From positions 1 to 28,383 of the forward strand of contig JBOGWA010000086.1 in assembly GCA_050693155.1 (NCBI GenBank): a stretch of DNA of 28,383 nt, given 5' to 3'. A program made the position numbers and the translations under genes. The notes below the pieces were generated by a model that searched no databases, had not been told where the DNA came from, and saw only the letters and a list, made by a program, of their open reading frames with translations. The DNA comes from JBOGWA01 sp050693155. Lineage in GTDB: Bacteria > Actinomycetota > UBA4738 > CALAEC01. How positions within the stretch are numbered: the stretch's first letter is position 1; each line of letters starts with the position of its first letter. Below are positions 1 through 9,394 of this stretch, piece by piece.

Positions 1-29
1 CCTCGCTCCCGCCCCCTGGTTGAAGCGCG

Positions 30-59
30 TTGCGTCTTCGTCTGGGCCGGGTCTAGCAT
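30..59 (+). promoter_or_regulatory. Predicted sigma-70-type promoter of the menaquinone reductase/nuo operon
   Basis: A -35-like TTGCGT (30-35) and a -10-like TAGCAT (54-59) are separated by 18 bases. The predicted transcription start falls near 66, inside the Rex-type palindrome that begins three bases after the -10. This placement fits repression by blocking polymerase. The promoter is read by eye only. It is supported by the second nuo cluster, where a TAGAAT box sits at nearly the same distance from a matching operator. Confidence 0.55.
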
Positions 60-61
60 CT

Positions 62-83
62 GCTTGTGAAAGCTTTCACAAGC
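62..83. promoter_or_regulatory. Rex (redox-sensing repressor) operator, perfect palindrome
   Basis: The 22 bases form a perfect inverted repeat centred between 72 and 73. The core TTGTGAAAGCTTTCACAA matches the known Rex consensus TTGTGAA-N4-TTCACAA at every defined base. Rex senses the NADH/NAD+ ratio and, in Streptomyces, is known to control respiratory genes including nuo. The site overlaps the predicted transcription start of the operon. A related site lies at 16642-16663 before the second nuo cluster. That Rex binds here is inference; the palindrome is direct observation. Confidence 0.85.
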
Positions 84-86
84 TCC

Positions 87-102
87 GGGGGGGTCCGGGG
101 GG
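87..102 (+). repeat. Poly-G element R1 in the leader of operon 1
   Basis: G7-TCC-G6 lies between the Rex-type operator and the GTG start of the first gene. It resembles G7-CTCC-G7 inside nuoG (7857-7874) and G7-CC-G8 in nuoI2 (19581-19597). All three have the G strand on the coding side. In the transcript the element would sit directly before the start codon, where it takes the place of a normal Shine-Dalgarno and could fold into a G-rich structure. The role is unknown. Confidence 0.5.
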
Positions 103-105
103 CTC

Positions 106-1332
106 GTGAAGCGGGTTGACGTTCTCGTTGTGGGAGGTGGTCCTGCAGGCTCGGCCACCGCCTATCACCTGGCCCGGCGCGGTGTCGACGTCCTCGTTGT
201 CGACAAGGCTACGTTCCCTCGAGAGAAGGTCTGCGGCGACGGGCTGGCCCCGCGCGGAGTCAAAGCACTACTCGGCATGGGCGTCGATCCCACCGAGCCG
301 GGATTCGTTCGCATCGACGGTCTGCGAAGCTTCGGGCTGGGCGTCGAGATGGAGCTTCCCTGGCCCAAGCTCGAAGCGTTCCCGGATTACGGTCTGGTTC
401 GCACGCGCCATGACCTCGATCACCTGCTCCTGCAAAAGGCCGTGAAGGCAGGCGCCATCGTGTGGGAGGGGACGGACGCCATCGCCCCGGCCATGGAGGG
501 TGTGTGGGTCACCGGCGCGTCGCTTCGGCAAAACGGAAGCACCCAGGAGGTGCGCGCGCGGTTCGTTGTTGCGTGCGACGGCGCTTCCTCGCGATTCGGC
601 CAGCGCGCGGGAATCAGGCGGAACCCGGCGCGCCCCATCGGGATCGCTGCGCGTCGGTACTTCCGGAGCCCGCGTGAGCAGCCCACGTTCTTCGAATCCT
701 GGCTCGACCTCCAAAGCGAAGACGCGCTGATGCCCGGCTACGGTTGGGTCTTCCCCGTCGGCGATGGGGTGCTGAACGTCGGCGCTGGGCTGTTGAACAC
801 GTTTCGGGATTTCAAGGGCCTCTCCGCGCGTCGGGTGTACGAGGCGTTTCTCGCGACGCTGCCCTCCGAGTGGGAGCTCACCGAGGCGAACGCGGTCGGC
901 CCGCTTCTTTCGGGCCCGCTTCCGATGGGTATGAATCGTCGGCCGCTTGCCGCGCCCGGGCTGCTGCTCGCCGGCGACGCGGCCGGCGTCGTCAATCCCT
1001 TCAATGGGGAGGGAATTGCTTACGCGATCGAGTCGGGGGAGCTTGCCGCGGAGCTCCTGTCCGAGGCGCTCACCCGAGGTCGCCCCGGGCTGGCCCAGGT
1101 CTACCCCACGCTCCTTCGCGAGCGATACGGCCGGTATTACTCGCTTGGGCGGGCGTTCGTTCGAGCGATCGGGCATCCGTGGGTGATGCATGCCTCGGTC
1201 AGGTACGGGCTTCCGCAGCGGCGGCTCATGGCATTCCTGCTTCGCCTGATGGGGAACCTCAGCGATGGGCCGAGGGGAAGTCGGGCCGACCGGATCATGA
1301 GCGCGCTCGTGAGTCTCGCGCCGGAGCGATGA
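106..1332 (+). CDS. Geranylgeranyl reductase-family FAD oxidoreductase, probable menaquinone side-chain reductase (MenJ-like)
   Basis: The 408-residue product is a flavoprotein of the geranylgeranyl reductase family. The N-terminal Rossmann fold has the dinucleotide motif GGGPAG (residues 10-15), followed by the family motif CGDGLAPR (43-50). The second FAD motif with GD (290-291) continues as AAGVVNPFNGEGIAYA. Members saturate isoprenoid double bonds; in mycobacteria MenJ reduces the menaquinone side chain. Its position as first gene of a complex I operon, with a polyprenyl synthetase downstream, makes menaquinone the likely substrate, but archaeal-type lipid or chlorophyll homologues share the same fold. 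The start is GTG directly after a G-rich stretch; no better start lies nearby. The gene ends 10 bases before nuoA and is probably cotranscribed under the Rex-type site. Confidence 0.85.
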   Translation: MKRVDVLVVGGGPAGSATAYHLARRGVDVLVVDKATFPREKVCGDGLAPRGVKALLGMGVDPTEPGFVRIDGLRSFGLGVEMELPWPKLEAFPDYGLVRTRHDLDHLLLQKAVKAGAIVWEGTDAIAPAMEGVWVTGASLRQNGSTQEVRARFVVACDGASSRFGQRAGIRRNPARPIGIAARRYFRSPREQPTFFESWLDLQSEDALMPGYGWVFPVGDGVLNVGAGLLNTFRDFKGLSARRVYEAFLATLPSEWELTEANAVGPLLSGPLPMGMNRRPLAAPGLLLAGDAAGVVNPFNGEGIAYAIESGELAAELLSEALTRGRPGLAQVYPTLLRERYGRYYSLGRAFVRAIGHPWVMHASVRYGLPQRRLMAFLLRLMGNLSDGPRGSRADRIMSALVSLAPER

Positions 1333-1342
1333 GGGCTCGCGC

Positions 1343-1689
1343 ATGCTGAGCGATTACCTCCCGATCCTGTTGTTGATCGGCCTAGCGTCGGCCTTCGCCG
1401 TGCTCTCCATCGGCGCCTCGGCGCTCCTCGGCCCGAAGCGGCCCACCCCGGCGAAGGCGATGCCGTACGAGTGCGGGATCGTCCCCGAGTACGAACCGAA
1501 GGATCGGTTCCCCGTCAAGTTCTACGTAGTCGCGATGCTGTTCATCATCTTCGACATCGAGACAATCTTCCTGTTCCCGTGGGCGGTGACGTTCCGTCAG
1601 CTCGGCATCTTCGGGTTGGTGGAGATGGTCGTCTTCATCGGGCTCGTCTTCGTCGCCTATGTCTACGTCTGGAAGCGCGGGGGACTCGA

Positions 1690-1699
<10 letters not shown>
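1343..1699 (+). CDS. nuoA: NADH-quinone oxidoreductase subunit A (first copy)
   Basis: A 118-residue membrane subunit of complex I with three predicted helices. It carries the family signature PYECGIVPEYEP (residues 41-52, with the Cys on the first loop) and the conserved helix FDIETIFLFPWAV. NuoA helps to enclose the quinone chamber and the start of the E-channel beside NuoH and NuoJ. Length and order are standard. Its 3' end overlaps nuoB by ten bases, so translation is probably coupled. Confidence 0.97.
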
Positions 1700-2196
<497 letters not shown>

Positions 2197-2694
2197 ATGA
2201 CCCCGGGGGAGCTGGCCGAGCGGCTGCGCGATCGCCTCCCCGACGTGTTCGTGGCTCGCGGCGAGACGTCGGCGGTCGTTGCGCGAGAGGAGATCCCTCA
2301 GGTCCTCGCCTACCTGCGGGACGAGCCGGATCTCGCGTTCGACTTCCTTGCGGACGTCTCCTGTACCGACTGGCCGGGTCGGGCTCCCCGGATCTGGATG
2401 GTCTACCACCTGAAGTCGCGAGCCCATGGGCATCGGCTGCGCATTCGAGCCGGGCTGCCGGAGGGCGACCTGCGTCTCCCATCGATCACAGACCTGTTCC
2501 CCACGGCCGATTTCCAGGAACGGGAGGTTTACGATCTGTTCGGCGTAGTCTTCGAGGCCCATCCAGATCTCCGGCGGATCTTGATGCCCGAGGACTGGGA
2601 AGGGCATCCGCTCCGGAAGGACCACCCACTCGGAGGCGTCCGGACCCGGTACAAGGGGGCGTTCGTCCCGCCCCCCGACGAGCGGGGGCTTTGA
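2197..2694 (+). CDS. nuoC: NADH-quinone oxidoreductase subunit C (first copy)
   Basis: A 165-residue homologue of the mitochondrial 30 kDa subunit. It has the conserved segment EREVYDLFGVVFEAHPDLRR and a C-terminal HPLRKDHPLGG signature. NuoC carries no cofactor and braces NuoB, NuoD and NuoI in the connecting arm. The gene is not fused to nuoD, unlike nuoCD of enterobacteria. It starts directly after the nuoB stop and ends two bases before the nuoD GTG. Confidence 0.95.
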   Translation: MTPGELAERLRDRLPDVFVARGETSAVVAREEIPQVLAYLRDEPDLAFDFLADVSCTDWPGRAPRIWMVYHLKSRAHGHRLRIRAGLPEGDLRLPSITDLFPTADFQEREVYDLFGVVFEAHPDLRRILMPEDWEGHPLRKDHPLGGVRTRYKGAFVPPPDERGL

Positions 2695-2696
2695 GC

Positions 2697-3974
2697 GTGA
2701 AGCTTCCCGACGAGCTCACGGGTGCGCAGGTCGGTGGCGGCGTCCAAACCGATCGGCTCTCCGAGGACCTAATGGTCATCAACATGGGGCCGCAGCACCC
2801 ATCGACGCACGGCGTGCTCCGCCTCGTCCTCACTCTCGACGGCGAGACGGTTGTCGAGTGCAGACCGGTCGTCGGGTACCTGCATACCGGGATCGAGAAG
2901 AACACCGAGTACCGAACCTGGCAGCAGGGCGTGACGTTCGTGACGCGCGCCGACTACCTCTCGCCCTTCTTCAACGAGCTCGCGTACTGCTGGTCCGTGG
3001 AGCGGTTGCTCGGGATCGATGCGCCGCCACGCGCCCAGGCGATCCGGGTGCTCGTCTGCGAGCTCAACCGGATCGCGAGCCATCTCGTCTGGCTGGCCAC
3101 GAACGCGCTCGAACTCGGGGCGATCTCGATGATGCTCTACGGATTCCGGGAACGAGAGCGGATTCTCGACATCTTCGAGCTCGTGTCCGGTCTCCGGATG
3201 AACCACGCCTACATCCGGATCGGTGGGCTCGTGATGGATCTCCCCGAGGGGGCCGTGGAACGGACCCGCTCGTTCCTCGGTGAGCTCCCCTCCCGCATCG
3301 ATGAGTACGAGGATCTCCTGTCCGGCAACCCGATCTGGATCGAGCGCAACAAGGGCGTCGGGGTTCTTTCCGAAGAGCAGTGCCTCGCGCTCGGCGTGAC
3401 CGGGCCGCTCCTGCGGGCGGCCGGTAACAGGGCCGATCTCCGGAAGGACGAACCGTATTCCGGCTACGAGCAGTACGAGTTCGACGTGCCGACCGCCGAC
3501 GAGGCCGACTGCTATGCGAGGTACCAGGTTCGGATCGCGGAGATGCGCGAATCGGTGAAGATCTGCGAGCAGGTGCTCGATTCGCTCCCCGGCGGCGGGG
3601 TGATGATCGAGGACACCAAGCTCGCGTGGCCCGCCCGGCTCTCGGTCGGCCCCGATGGCATCGGGAACTCCGAGGAGTACGTGAAATACATCATGGAGGA
3701 CTCGATGGAGGCCCTGATCAACCACTTCAAGATCGTCACGAAGGGGATCACGGTCCCGGCCGGCGAGGTCTACACGCCCGTCGAGTCCCCACGCGGGGAG
3801 CTCGGCTTCTACGTCGTCTCGGACGGCGGGGTGCGTCCGTACCGCGTCCGCATGCGAGATCCCTCGTTCGTGAACCTCCAAGCCCTGCCCCACATGGTTC
3901 GAGGTCACCTCGTTGCCGATGTCGTCGCCTGCGTAGCGAGTCTCGACCCCGTGATGGGAGGCATCGACCGGTGA
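2697..3974 (+). CDS. nuoD: NADH-quinone oxidoreductase subunit D, quinone-binding 49 kDa homologue (the only nuoD in the window)
   Basis: The 425-residue product is related to the large subunit of NiFe hydrogenases and forms the quinone pocket with NuoB. GPQHPSTHGVLR holds His38, and ADYLSP holds Tyr87. These correspond to the quinone-headgroup His and Tyr known in Thermus Nqo4. The C-terminus (DPVMGGIDR) is typical. The open frame runs much further upstream, but the GTG at 2697, two bases after the nuoC stop, gives the family length. No second nuoD accompanies the paralogous cluster at 16664-25409, so both complexes may have to use this one. Confidence 0.96.
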   Translation: MKLPDELTGAQVGGGVQTDRLSEDLMVINMGPQHPSTHGVLRLVLTLDGETVVECRPVVGYLHTGIEKNTEYRTWQQGVTFVTRADYLSPFFNELAYCWSVERLLGIDAPPRAQAIRVLVCELNRIASHLVWLATNALELGAISMMLYGFRERERILDIFELVSGLRMNHAYIRIGGLVMDLPEGAVERTRSFLGELPSRIDEYEDLLSGNPIWIERNKGVGVLSEEQCLALGVTGPLLRAAGNRADLRKDEPYSGYEQYEFDVPTADEADCYARYQVRIAEMRESVKICEQVLDSLPGGGVMIEDTKLAWPARLSVGPDGIGNSEEYVKYIMEDSMEALINHFKIVTKGITVPAGEVYTPVESPRGELGFYVVSDGGVRPYRVRMRDPSFVNLQALPHMVRGHLVADVVACVASLDPVMGGIDR

Positions 3975-4534
3975 GCGTGCTGTCGGACGAACGGCGACGA
4001 GAGGCCGACGAGCTCATGGCCCGGTACCCGAGTCCCCGATCCGCTCTCCTCCCGCTCCTCTACCTCGTTCAGTCGGAGGAGGGCTTGGTGACCAGGGAAG
4101 GCATGCGGGAGGTTGCCGAGATTCTCGGGCTCACGACCGCCGAGGTGGGCGCCGTGGCGAGCTTCTACACGATGTTCAGGCAGCAGCCCACCGGCAGATG
4201 GCTCGTGTCGGTGTGCACGAACGTCTCGTGCGCCGTCCGTGGCGCGCGCGAGGTTCACGCCAGGGCACGGGAAGCGCTCGGTGTCGAGGCCGGTGAGGTC
4301 ACCGACGACGGGATGTTCACCCTCGAGGAAGTCGAGTGTCTCGGCGCCTGCGACGCCGCGCCCGTCGTGCAGGTGAATTACGCCAACTACGACCGCGTGA
4401 GCGAAGAGGGCATCGTCCGGCTGATCGAGAGCCTGCGCGCCGGTGACGTTCCCGAACCTTCTCGCGGTCCCAAGCCCGTGGACCACAAGGAAACGAGTCG
4501 CGTGCTCTCAGGAGTGAGGAAGCAGCATGCCTGA
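3971..4534 (+). CDS. nuoE: NADH-quinone oxidoreductase subunit E, 2Fe-2S (24 kDa homologue)
   Basis: A 187-residue thioredoxin-like ferredoxin of the NADH module. The [2Fe-2S] N1a ligands are Cys82 and Cys87 (C-x4-C) plus Cys123 and Cys127 (C-x3-C in CLGACDAAP). The N-terminal helical bundle precedes them. The GTG start overlaps the nuoD stop (GTGA) and has GGGAGG nine bases upstream. The gene overlaps nuoF by eight bases. It is present only in the first nuo cluster. Confidence 0.95.
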   Translation: MSVLSDERRREADELMARYPSPRSALLPLLYLVQSEEGLVTREGMREVAEILGLTTAEVGAVASFYTMFRQQPTGRWLVSVCTNVSCAVRGAREVHARAREALGVEAGEVTDDGMFTLEEVECLGACDAAPVVQVNYANYDRVSEEGIVRLIESLRAGDVPEPSRGPKPVDHKETSRVLSGVRKQHA

Positions 4535-5861
4535 CTTCGAACGAGTCGTGACCGCACGGTGGGGCCTCGATGGCGCGGACACGATCGACGGCTACCTGGC
4601 CTCGGGCGGCTACGAAGCGCTGAAGAAGGCCGTCGGTATGGAGCCGAGCTCCATCATCGACGAGGTCAAAGCGTCCGGACTTCGCGGACGTGGCGGGGCA
4701 GGCTTCCCGGCGGGGGTGAAGTGGGGGTTCGTCCCGAAGGACACCGGCAAACCGATCTACCTCGTGTGCAACGCCGATGAAGGCGAGCCCGGGACCTTCA
4801 AGGATCGCGAGATGATGGAGCGCGATCCGCACCTTCTCGTCGAAGGGATGGCCATCGCTGCCTACGCCCTCGGGTGCCACACGGCGTTCCTGTACATGCG
4901 CGGAGAGTTCCTCGAGCCGGCCCGCCAGATGGGGCGCGCGATAGCCGAGGCCTACGACGGGGGATTCCTCGGCTCGAGCGTCGCGGGAAGCGGATACGAC
5001 CTGGACATCGTCCTTCATCGAGGCGCCGGGTCCTACGAGTGCGGAGAGGAGACCGCGCTCCTCGAGTCGCTCGAGGGAAAGCGCGGGCAGCCTCGATTGC
5101 GCCCGCCCTTCCCTGCGGTGGCCGGGCTCTACGGGGCGCCGACCGTCGTGAACAACGTCGAGACGCTCTGCAACGTCCCCCCCGTCGTGAGCAGGGGAGC
5201 CGAGTGGTTCGCCGGGATCGGAACCGAGAAGTCGACGGGGACGAAGGTCTTCTCCGTCTCGGGAAAGGTGGCCCAGCCGGGCAACTACGAGGCCCCGATG
5301 GGAACGACGGCCCGCGTCGTGATCGACGAGCTCGCCGGCGGCGTCCCCGATGGGAAGCAACTGAAGGCGTGGACGCCCGGAGGGTCCTCGACTCCGTTCC
5401 TGACCGAGCAACACCTCGACATCCCACTCGACTTCGAGGAGGTCGCTGAAGCCGGGTCGCTGTTCGGGACCGGAGCCATCGTTGTGCTCGACGAGCGCGA
5501 CTGCATCGTCGACGCCGTCCTTCGCTGGCTGCAGTTCTATGCGCACGAATCCTGTGGGAAGTGCACTCCGTGTCGTGAAGGCACGTGGTGGCTCGTGAAG
5601 ATCCTGAGCCGGATGGAGCACGGAGGCGGCCGGCTGGATGACATCGACCTCATGCTCGACGCCGGGGACAACATCCTTTTCAAGTCACTCTGCGCGCTCG
5701 GCGACGGAGCGGTTTCCCCCGTGGCGTCCTCCCTCAAGTACTTCCGCGACGAGTACGTGGCCCACGTTACGAACGGTGGGTGCCCGTTCAGGGAGCGCCC
5801 GCGCCTGGCCGCTCCGCCGGAGGAGGCCGAGGTTCTGGCGATCGGGGAGTTTCTGCGGTGA
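4527..5861 (+). CDS. nuoF: NADH-quinone oxidoreductase subunit F, NADH- and FMN-binding (51 kDa homologue)
   Basis: A 444-residue NADH dehydrogenase subunit, the entry point for electrons. The NADH/FMN-binding glycine-rich segment RGRGGAGFPAGVKW lies at residues 53-66, and NADEGEPGTFKDRE at 83-95. The N3 [4Fe-4S] ligands are Cys343, Cys346 and Cys349 in ESCGKCTPCREG, plus Cys389. Length matches the family. The ATG start has an AGGAG-like site upstream and lies inside the end of nuoE. The stop overlaps the nuoG GTG as GTGA. Confidence 0.97.
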   Translation: MPDFERVVTARWGLDGADTIDGYLASGGYEALKKAVGMEPSSIIDEVKASGLRGRGGAGFPAGVKWGFVPKDTGKPIYLVCNADEGEPGTFKDREMMERDPHLLVEGMAIAAYALGCHTAFLYMRGEFLEPARQMGRAIAEAYDGGFLGSSVAGSGYDLDIVLHRGAGSYECGEETALLESLEGKRGQPRLRPPFPAVAGLYGAPTVVNNVETLCNVPPVVSRGAEWFAGIGTEKSTGTKVFSVSGKVAQPGNYEAPMGTTARVVIDELAGGVPDGKQLKAWTPGGSSTPFLTEQHLDIPLDFEEVAEAGSLFGTGAIVVLDERDCIVDAVLRWLQFYAHESCGKCTPCREGTWWLVKILSRMEHGGGRLDDIDLMLDAGDNILFKSLCALGDGAVSPVASSLKYFRDEYVAHVTNGGCPFRERPRLAAPPEEAEVLAIGEFLR

Positions 5862-8287
5862 CGGAGCAGGCGGTCACGTTCACGATCGATGGGAGGCAGG
5901 TCTCGGCGCCGGCCGGAACCCTGATCATCCGCGCGGCCGAAGCGATCGGTGTTCACGTCCCGAGGTTCTGCGACCATCCGCTCCTCGATCCCGTCGGAGC
6001 CTGCCGACAGTGCCTCGTGGAGATCGAGGGGCAGCAGAAGCTCGCGACCGCGTGTACGACACCCGTCGCAGACGGCATGGTCGTCATGACCCAGCAGACG
6101 AGCGCCGCCGCGAAGAAGGGCCAGGAAGGGCAACTCGAGTTCCTTCTGATCAACCACCCGCTCGACTGCCCCGTCTGCGATCGCGGTGGCGAGTGCCCGT
6201 TGCAGGACCAGGCGCTCGCTTTCGGGACCGGGCGGAGCCGCTACATCGACCCCAAGCGCGTCTACGAGAAGCCCCTGACGCTGTCGCCGCTAGTGCTCCT
6301 CGACCGGGAGCGATGCGTGCTGTGCGCTCGGTGCACCCGGTTCTGCGATCAGATCTCCGGTGAGCGATTCATCGAGCTCTTCGATCGAGGTGCGGCCGAG
6401 CAGGTCGCCATCGCTCCGGGGGAGGACTTTCGCTCACCCTTCTCGGGAAACACCGTTCAGATCTGTCCGGTCGGCGCCCTGACGTCGGCGACGTACCGCT
6501 TCGCCGCCCGACCGTTCGACGTTGCGTCGGGCGAGTCCGTCTGTTCCCACTGCGCGAGCGGCTGCACCCTGCGGGTCGACGTCCGCGGTGGAGAGGTCGT
6601 TCGCCACCTTGCCCGGGACAATCCCGATGTCAACGAGGCATGGCTGTGCGACAAAGGCCGGTACGGGCACCGATTCGTCGATCGAAACCGACTCGAGGCG
6701 CCGTACCTTTCCGCGCCGGGTCTCACCCCCGGGTCGTTCGAGGAAGTTTTCGCGCAGATCGTCGAACGCGCCTCGGGTGGCCGGGTCGCGTTTCTCGTGG
6801 GGGGTCGCCTCTCCGACGAGGACAACTTCGCGCTGTCAAAGCTCGCCAGGACCGTGTTCGGGACGAACGATCTCGACTTCCGTCCGCCGTGGGCGGGCGA
6901 AACGCCCGTGGAGGTGGAACGGCGACAAGCCGCCGGCAGCTCGGTCACGTACGCGGACGTCGAGCGCGCGGCGGTCATCCTCGTCGTCGGGCTCGACACG
7001 CGCGAGGAGCTCCCTATCCTTCATCTCCGGATCCGGAAGGCCGTTCGACAGAACGGCGCGCGCGTCGTCGTGATCCATCCGCGCCGGACGCCGATCGACG
7101 ACGTCGCCGAACACATCGTGTGCCGACCCGGGGAAGAAGCAGCCGTTCTCGACAAGCTGCATGACGATGCCGGGTTCGCCGATCTCGCCACGACGCTTCG
7201 GGAGGCCGGCGACACGGCCGTCGTCCTCGCCGGGCCCCGTCTCGCGGCAAGCCCGGCTGCGGTGGCTGCCGCCGCCGCACTTGCCGAGAGGACCGGAGCC
7301 CGCTTCGCCCTTCTCTCGCGTCGCGCGGGGGATCGGGGAGCGCTCGGGGCCGGTGCGCACCCGGCTCTCCTGCCGGGTGGGCGGCGAGTCGCCGACGACG
7401 GCGAGCGGTCCGAGGTGGAGCAGGTCTGGGGAAGGGTTCCTCCGGACCCAGGGATGAACACGCGCCGAATCCTGGAGGCCTGCGCCCGTCGGGAGATGGA
7501 CGTGCTCTTTCTCGTTGGAGTGGATCCGCTCGTCGATTTCCCGGAGCCGAGGCTTGCGAGGCGCGCTCTCGAGAACGCGCGCTATCGCGTGGTGGTCGAT
7601 ATCGACGCCGACGCTTTACGAGCCTTCGCCGACGCGATGCTCCCCGGGGCGCCTGCGATCGAGAAGGAGGGGAGTTACAGCGACTGGGAAGGTCGATCAC
7701 AGGCCTTCACGCCTGTCCGTCCTCCGACCGGCCTTGCGCGCCCTGAGTGGCGGATCTTCCAGGAGCTCTCCGAGGTCGCCGGCAAGGACATGGGCTTCCG
7801 CTCGATCCAAGACATCCGTAAGGAGATGAGCGCACTAATAACCGCAGGCGATCTACGGGGGGGCTCCGGGGGGGTTCTTCGCCCAGAGTCAGAGGCAGAT
7901 GCTCGAGAGAGCGAAGACCCCCCCCGGTCGGATGGCGGGGCGGGCTCCGACGGTTTGGTGCTCTTCACCTACCCACTCCTCGTCGACGAGGGGAGGCTCT
8001 CGGCCGGCGCGGACGAGCTCAAGGCCGCGCTCGAGGAGCAGCCGTTCGTCGAGGTCCACCCTGAGGACGCCATTGCGGCGGGCGTCGATGAGGGGGTTTC
8101 CGTCAGGCTCACGACGGAGGCAGGGGAGGCGGTCCTTCCGGCCCACGTGACCGATCGGATCGCGAAGGGCTGCGTGTTCATCCCTTGGAACCAGCCCGGC
8201 TTCCGGGCAAACGCGCTGCTGTCGGGAAGCCTGCACACCGCAGTCACCCTTGTGCCTGCCGAAGCGCGGGAGGAGGCGCCGGCCTAG
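5858..8287 (+). CDS. nuoG: NADH-quinone oxidoreductase subunit G (75 kDa homologue) with an in-frame GC-rich repeat
   Basis: The 809-residue product carries the electron wire from NuoE/F to NuoI. Ligand sets visible: [2Fe-2S] Cys38, 49, 52, 66; the His100-Cys104-Cys107-Cys113 cluster N5; [4Fe-4S] Cys153, 156, 159 with Cys203 (Cys163 between); and the extra N7 set Cys229, 232, 236, 264, which only some bacteria keep. A molybdopterin-oxidoreductase-like domain follows. Residues about 665-700 are a Gly/Ser/Pro/Asp-rich insert encoded by repeat R2 between the DIRKEMSAL helix and the LVLFTYPLL strand. The start is GTG in a GTGA overlap with nuoF. Absent from the second cluster. Confidence 0.95.
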   Translation: MTEQAVTFTIDGRQVSAPAGTLIIRAAEAIGVHVPRFCDHPLLDPVGACRQCLVEIEGQQKLATACTTPVADGMVVMTQQTSAAAKKGQEGQLEFLLINHPLDCPVCDRGGECPLQDQALAFGTGRSRYIDPKRVYEKPLTLSPLVLLDRERCVLCARCTRFCDQISGERFIELFDRGAAEQVAIAPGEDFRSPFSGNTVQICPVGALTSATYRFAARPFDVASGESVCSHCASGCTLRVDVRGGEVVRHLARDNPDVNEAWLCDKGRYGHRFVDRNRLEAPYLSAPGLTPGSFEEVFAQIVERASGGRVAFLVGGRLSDEDNFALSKLARTVFGTNDLDFRPPWAGETPVEVERRQAAGSSVTYADVERAAVILVVGLDTREELPILHLRIRKAVRQNGARVVVIHPRRTPIDDVAEHIVCRPGEEAAVLDKLHDDAGFADLATTLREAGDTAVVLAGPRLAASPAAVAAAAALAERTGARFALLSRRAGDRGALGAGAHPALLPGGRRVADDGERSEVEQVWGRVPPDPGMNTRRILEACARREMDVLFLVGVDPLVDFPEPRLARRALENARYRVVVDIDADALRAFADAMLPGAPAIEKEGSYSDWEGRSQAFTPVRPPTGLARPEWRIFQELSEVAGKDMGFRSIQDIRKEMSALITAGDLRGGSGGVLRPESEADARESEDPPRSDGGAGSDGLVLFTYPLLVDEGRLSAGADELKAALEEQPFVEVHPEDAIAAGVDEGVSVRLTTEAGEAVLPAHVTDRIAKGCVFIPWNQPGFRANALLSGSLHTAVTLVPAEAREEAPA
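7857..7925 (+). repeat. GC-rich hairpin repeat R2 inserted in frame in nuoG
   Basis: The element reads G7-CTCC-G7-TTCTTCGC, a 28-base loop, then GCGAAGA-C8. The arms 7868-7882 and 7911-7925 pair at 14 of 15 positions, making a long stem inside the coding sequence. The frame stays open and gives a low-complexity linker (GGSGGVLRPESEADARESED, then PPRSDGG). The poly-G part resembles R1 and R3. It looks like a palindromic element tolerated in a surface loop, similar in principle to in-frame palindromic elements of Rickettsia. Confidence 0.6.
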
Positions 8288-9394
8288 GTGGACTGGCTCG
8301 ACTGGGTCCTCCTTCTCGCGCGAGTCGTCGGTGTGTTCGGCGTGTTGCTGGTCGCGGTGATGCTCGTGATCTGGGCCGAACGAAAGATCGTCGCCGACAT
8401 GCAAACGCGTATCGGGCCGAACCGGGCCGGACCGTTCGGTCTCCTGATCACGATTGCAGACGGGATCAAGCTGTTCTTCAAGGAGGGGATCCGGCCATCG
8501 CGCGCGGATCGGTACCTGTATCCGATCGCGCCGGTCCTTGCGCTCGTTCCGGCGTTCCTCGCGTTCGCGGTGGTGCCGTTCGGGACCGGCGTGCAGCTGT
8601 TCGGTCGGGAGGTTCCGTTCCAGCTCACCGATCTGAACGTCGGCGTCCTCTACGTCCTCGCGATGGGCTCGCTCGCCGTCTACGGAGTCGTCCTCGCGGG
8701 ATGGGCGTCCGGGTCGAACTATCCGCTGCTGGGCGCGATACGGGCGAGCGCGCAGATGATCTCCTATGAGGTGGGGCTCGGGCTCGGCGTCGTGGCGGTC
8801 CTCATGTACTCGGGGACGCTTCAGATGTCGGAGATCGTGAGCCGACAGGACACGATCTGGAACGTCCTGCCTCAGTTCCCGGCGTTCGTGATCTATGCGG
8901 TTGCCGCGCTCGCCGAGACGAACCGCCCGCCCTTCGATCTTCCGGAGGCCGAGACCGAGCTCGTGGCGGGACACCACACCGAGTACTCGGGCATTCGTTT
9001 CGCCATGTTTTTCCTGGCCGAGTACCTGCACACGATTACGGTCTCCGCGGTCGCGGTGACACTCTTCTTCGGCGGGTGGCGAGGCCCGGTCTTCGACGTC
9101 GTCTCGTGGCTCTGGCCGATGATCTGGTTCGTGCTGAAGGTCATCGTGCTCATCTTCATCTTCATCTGGATCCGGGCGACGCTCCCGCGGTTCCGCTACG
9201 ACCGCCTGATGTCCTTCGGCTGGAAGGTGCTGATTCCGGGCGGGCTTCTTTGGGTCCTAGCCACCGCGACGATCGTGGTGATCCCCGACGTCTTCGGTCG
9301 CGACACCTTCTTTCGGTGGGCCGCGATTGCCGCCGGCGCGATCCTCCTCTTCACCTTGGTCACCCCGCTCTTCGGGCAAAAGGAACGCGCGTGA
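8288..9394 (+). CDS. nuoH: NADH-quinone oxidoreductase subunit H (first copy)
   Basis: A 368-residue membrane subunit that forms the entrance of the quinone tunnel and links it to the proton pumps. Conserved segments: AERKIVADMQTRIGPNRAGP (residues 30-49), ADGIKLFFKE, and the acidic loop RPPFDLPEAETELVAGHHTEY. That loop keeps all four expected glutamates, Glu220, 222, 224 and 232. About eight to nine helices are expected. GTG starts directly after the nuoG TAG. Compare the altered loop in the second copy at 18045-19022. Confidence 0.97.
   Translation: MDWLDWVLLLARVVGVFGVLLVAVMLVIWAERKIVADMQTRIGPNRAGPFGLLITIADGIKLFFKEGIRPSRADRYLYPIAPVLALVPAFLAFAVVPFGTGVQLFGREVPFQLTDLNVGVLYVLAMGSLAVYGVVLAGWASGSNYPLLGAIRASAQMISYEVGLGLGVVAVLMYSGTLQMSEIVSRQDTIWNVLPQFPAFVIYAVAALAETNRPPFDLPEAETELVAGHHTEYSGIRFAMFFLAEYLHTITVSAVAVTLFFGGWRGPVFDVVSWLWPMIWFVLKVIVLIFIFIWIRATLPRFRYDRLMSFGWKVLIPGGLLWVLATATIVVIPDVFGRDTFFRWAAIAAGAILLFTLVTPLFGQKERA

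Noticed and set aside
2769..3908. Long antisense open frame opposite nuoD (and similar ones opposite nuoA-C, nuoH, nuoM, nuoN)
   Set aside because: It lies entirely opposite conserved genes, and its composition (Arg, Asp, Glu, His, Pro-rich) is the usual shadow of GC-rich coding DNA. No family pattern or start signal is seen.
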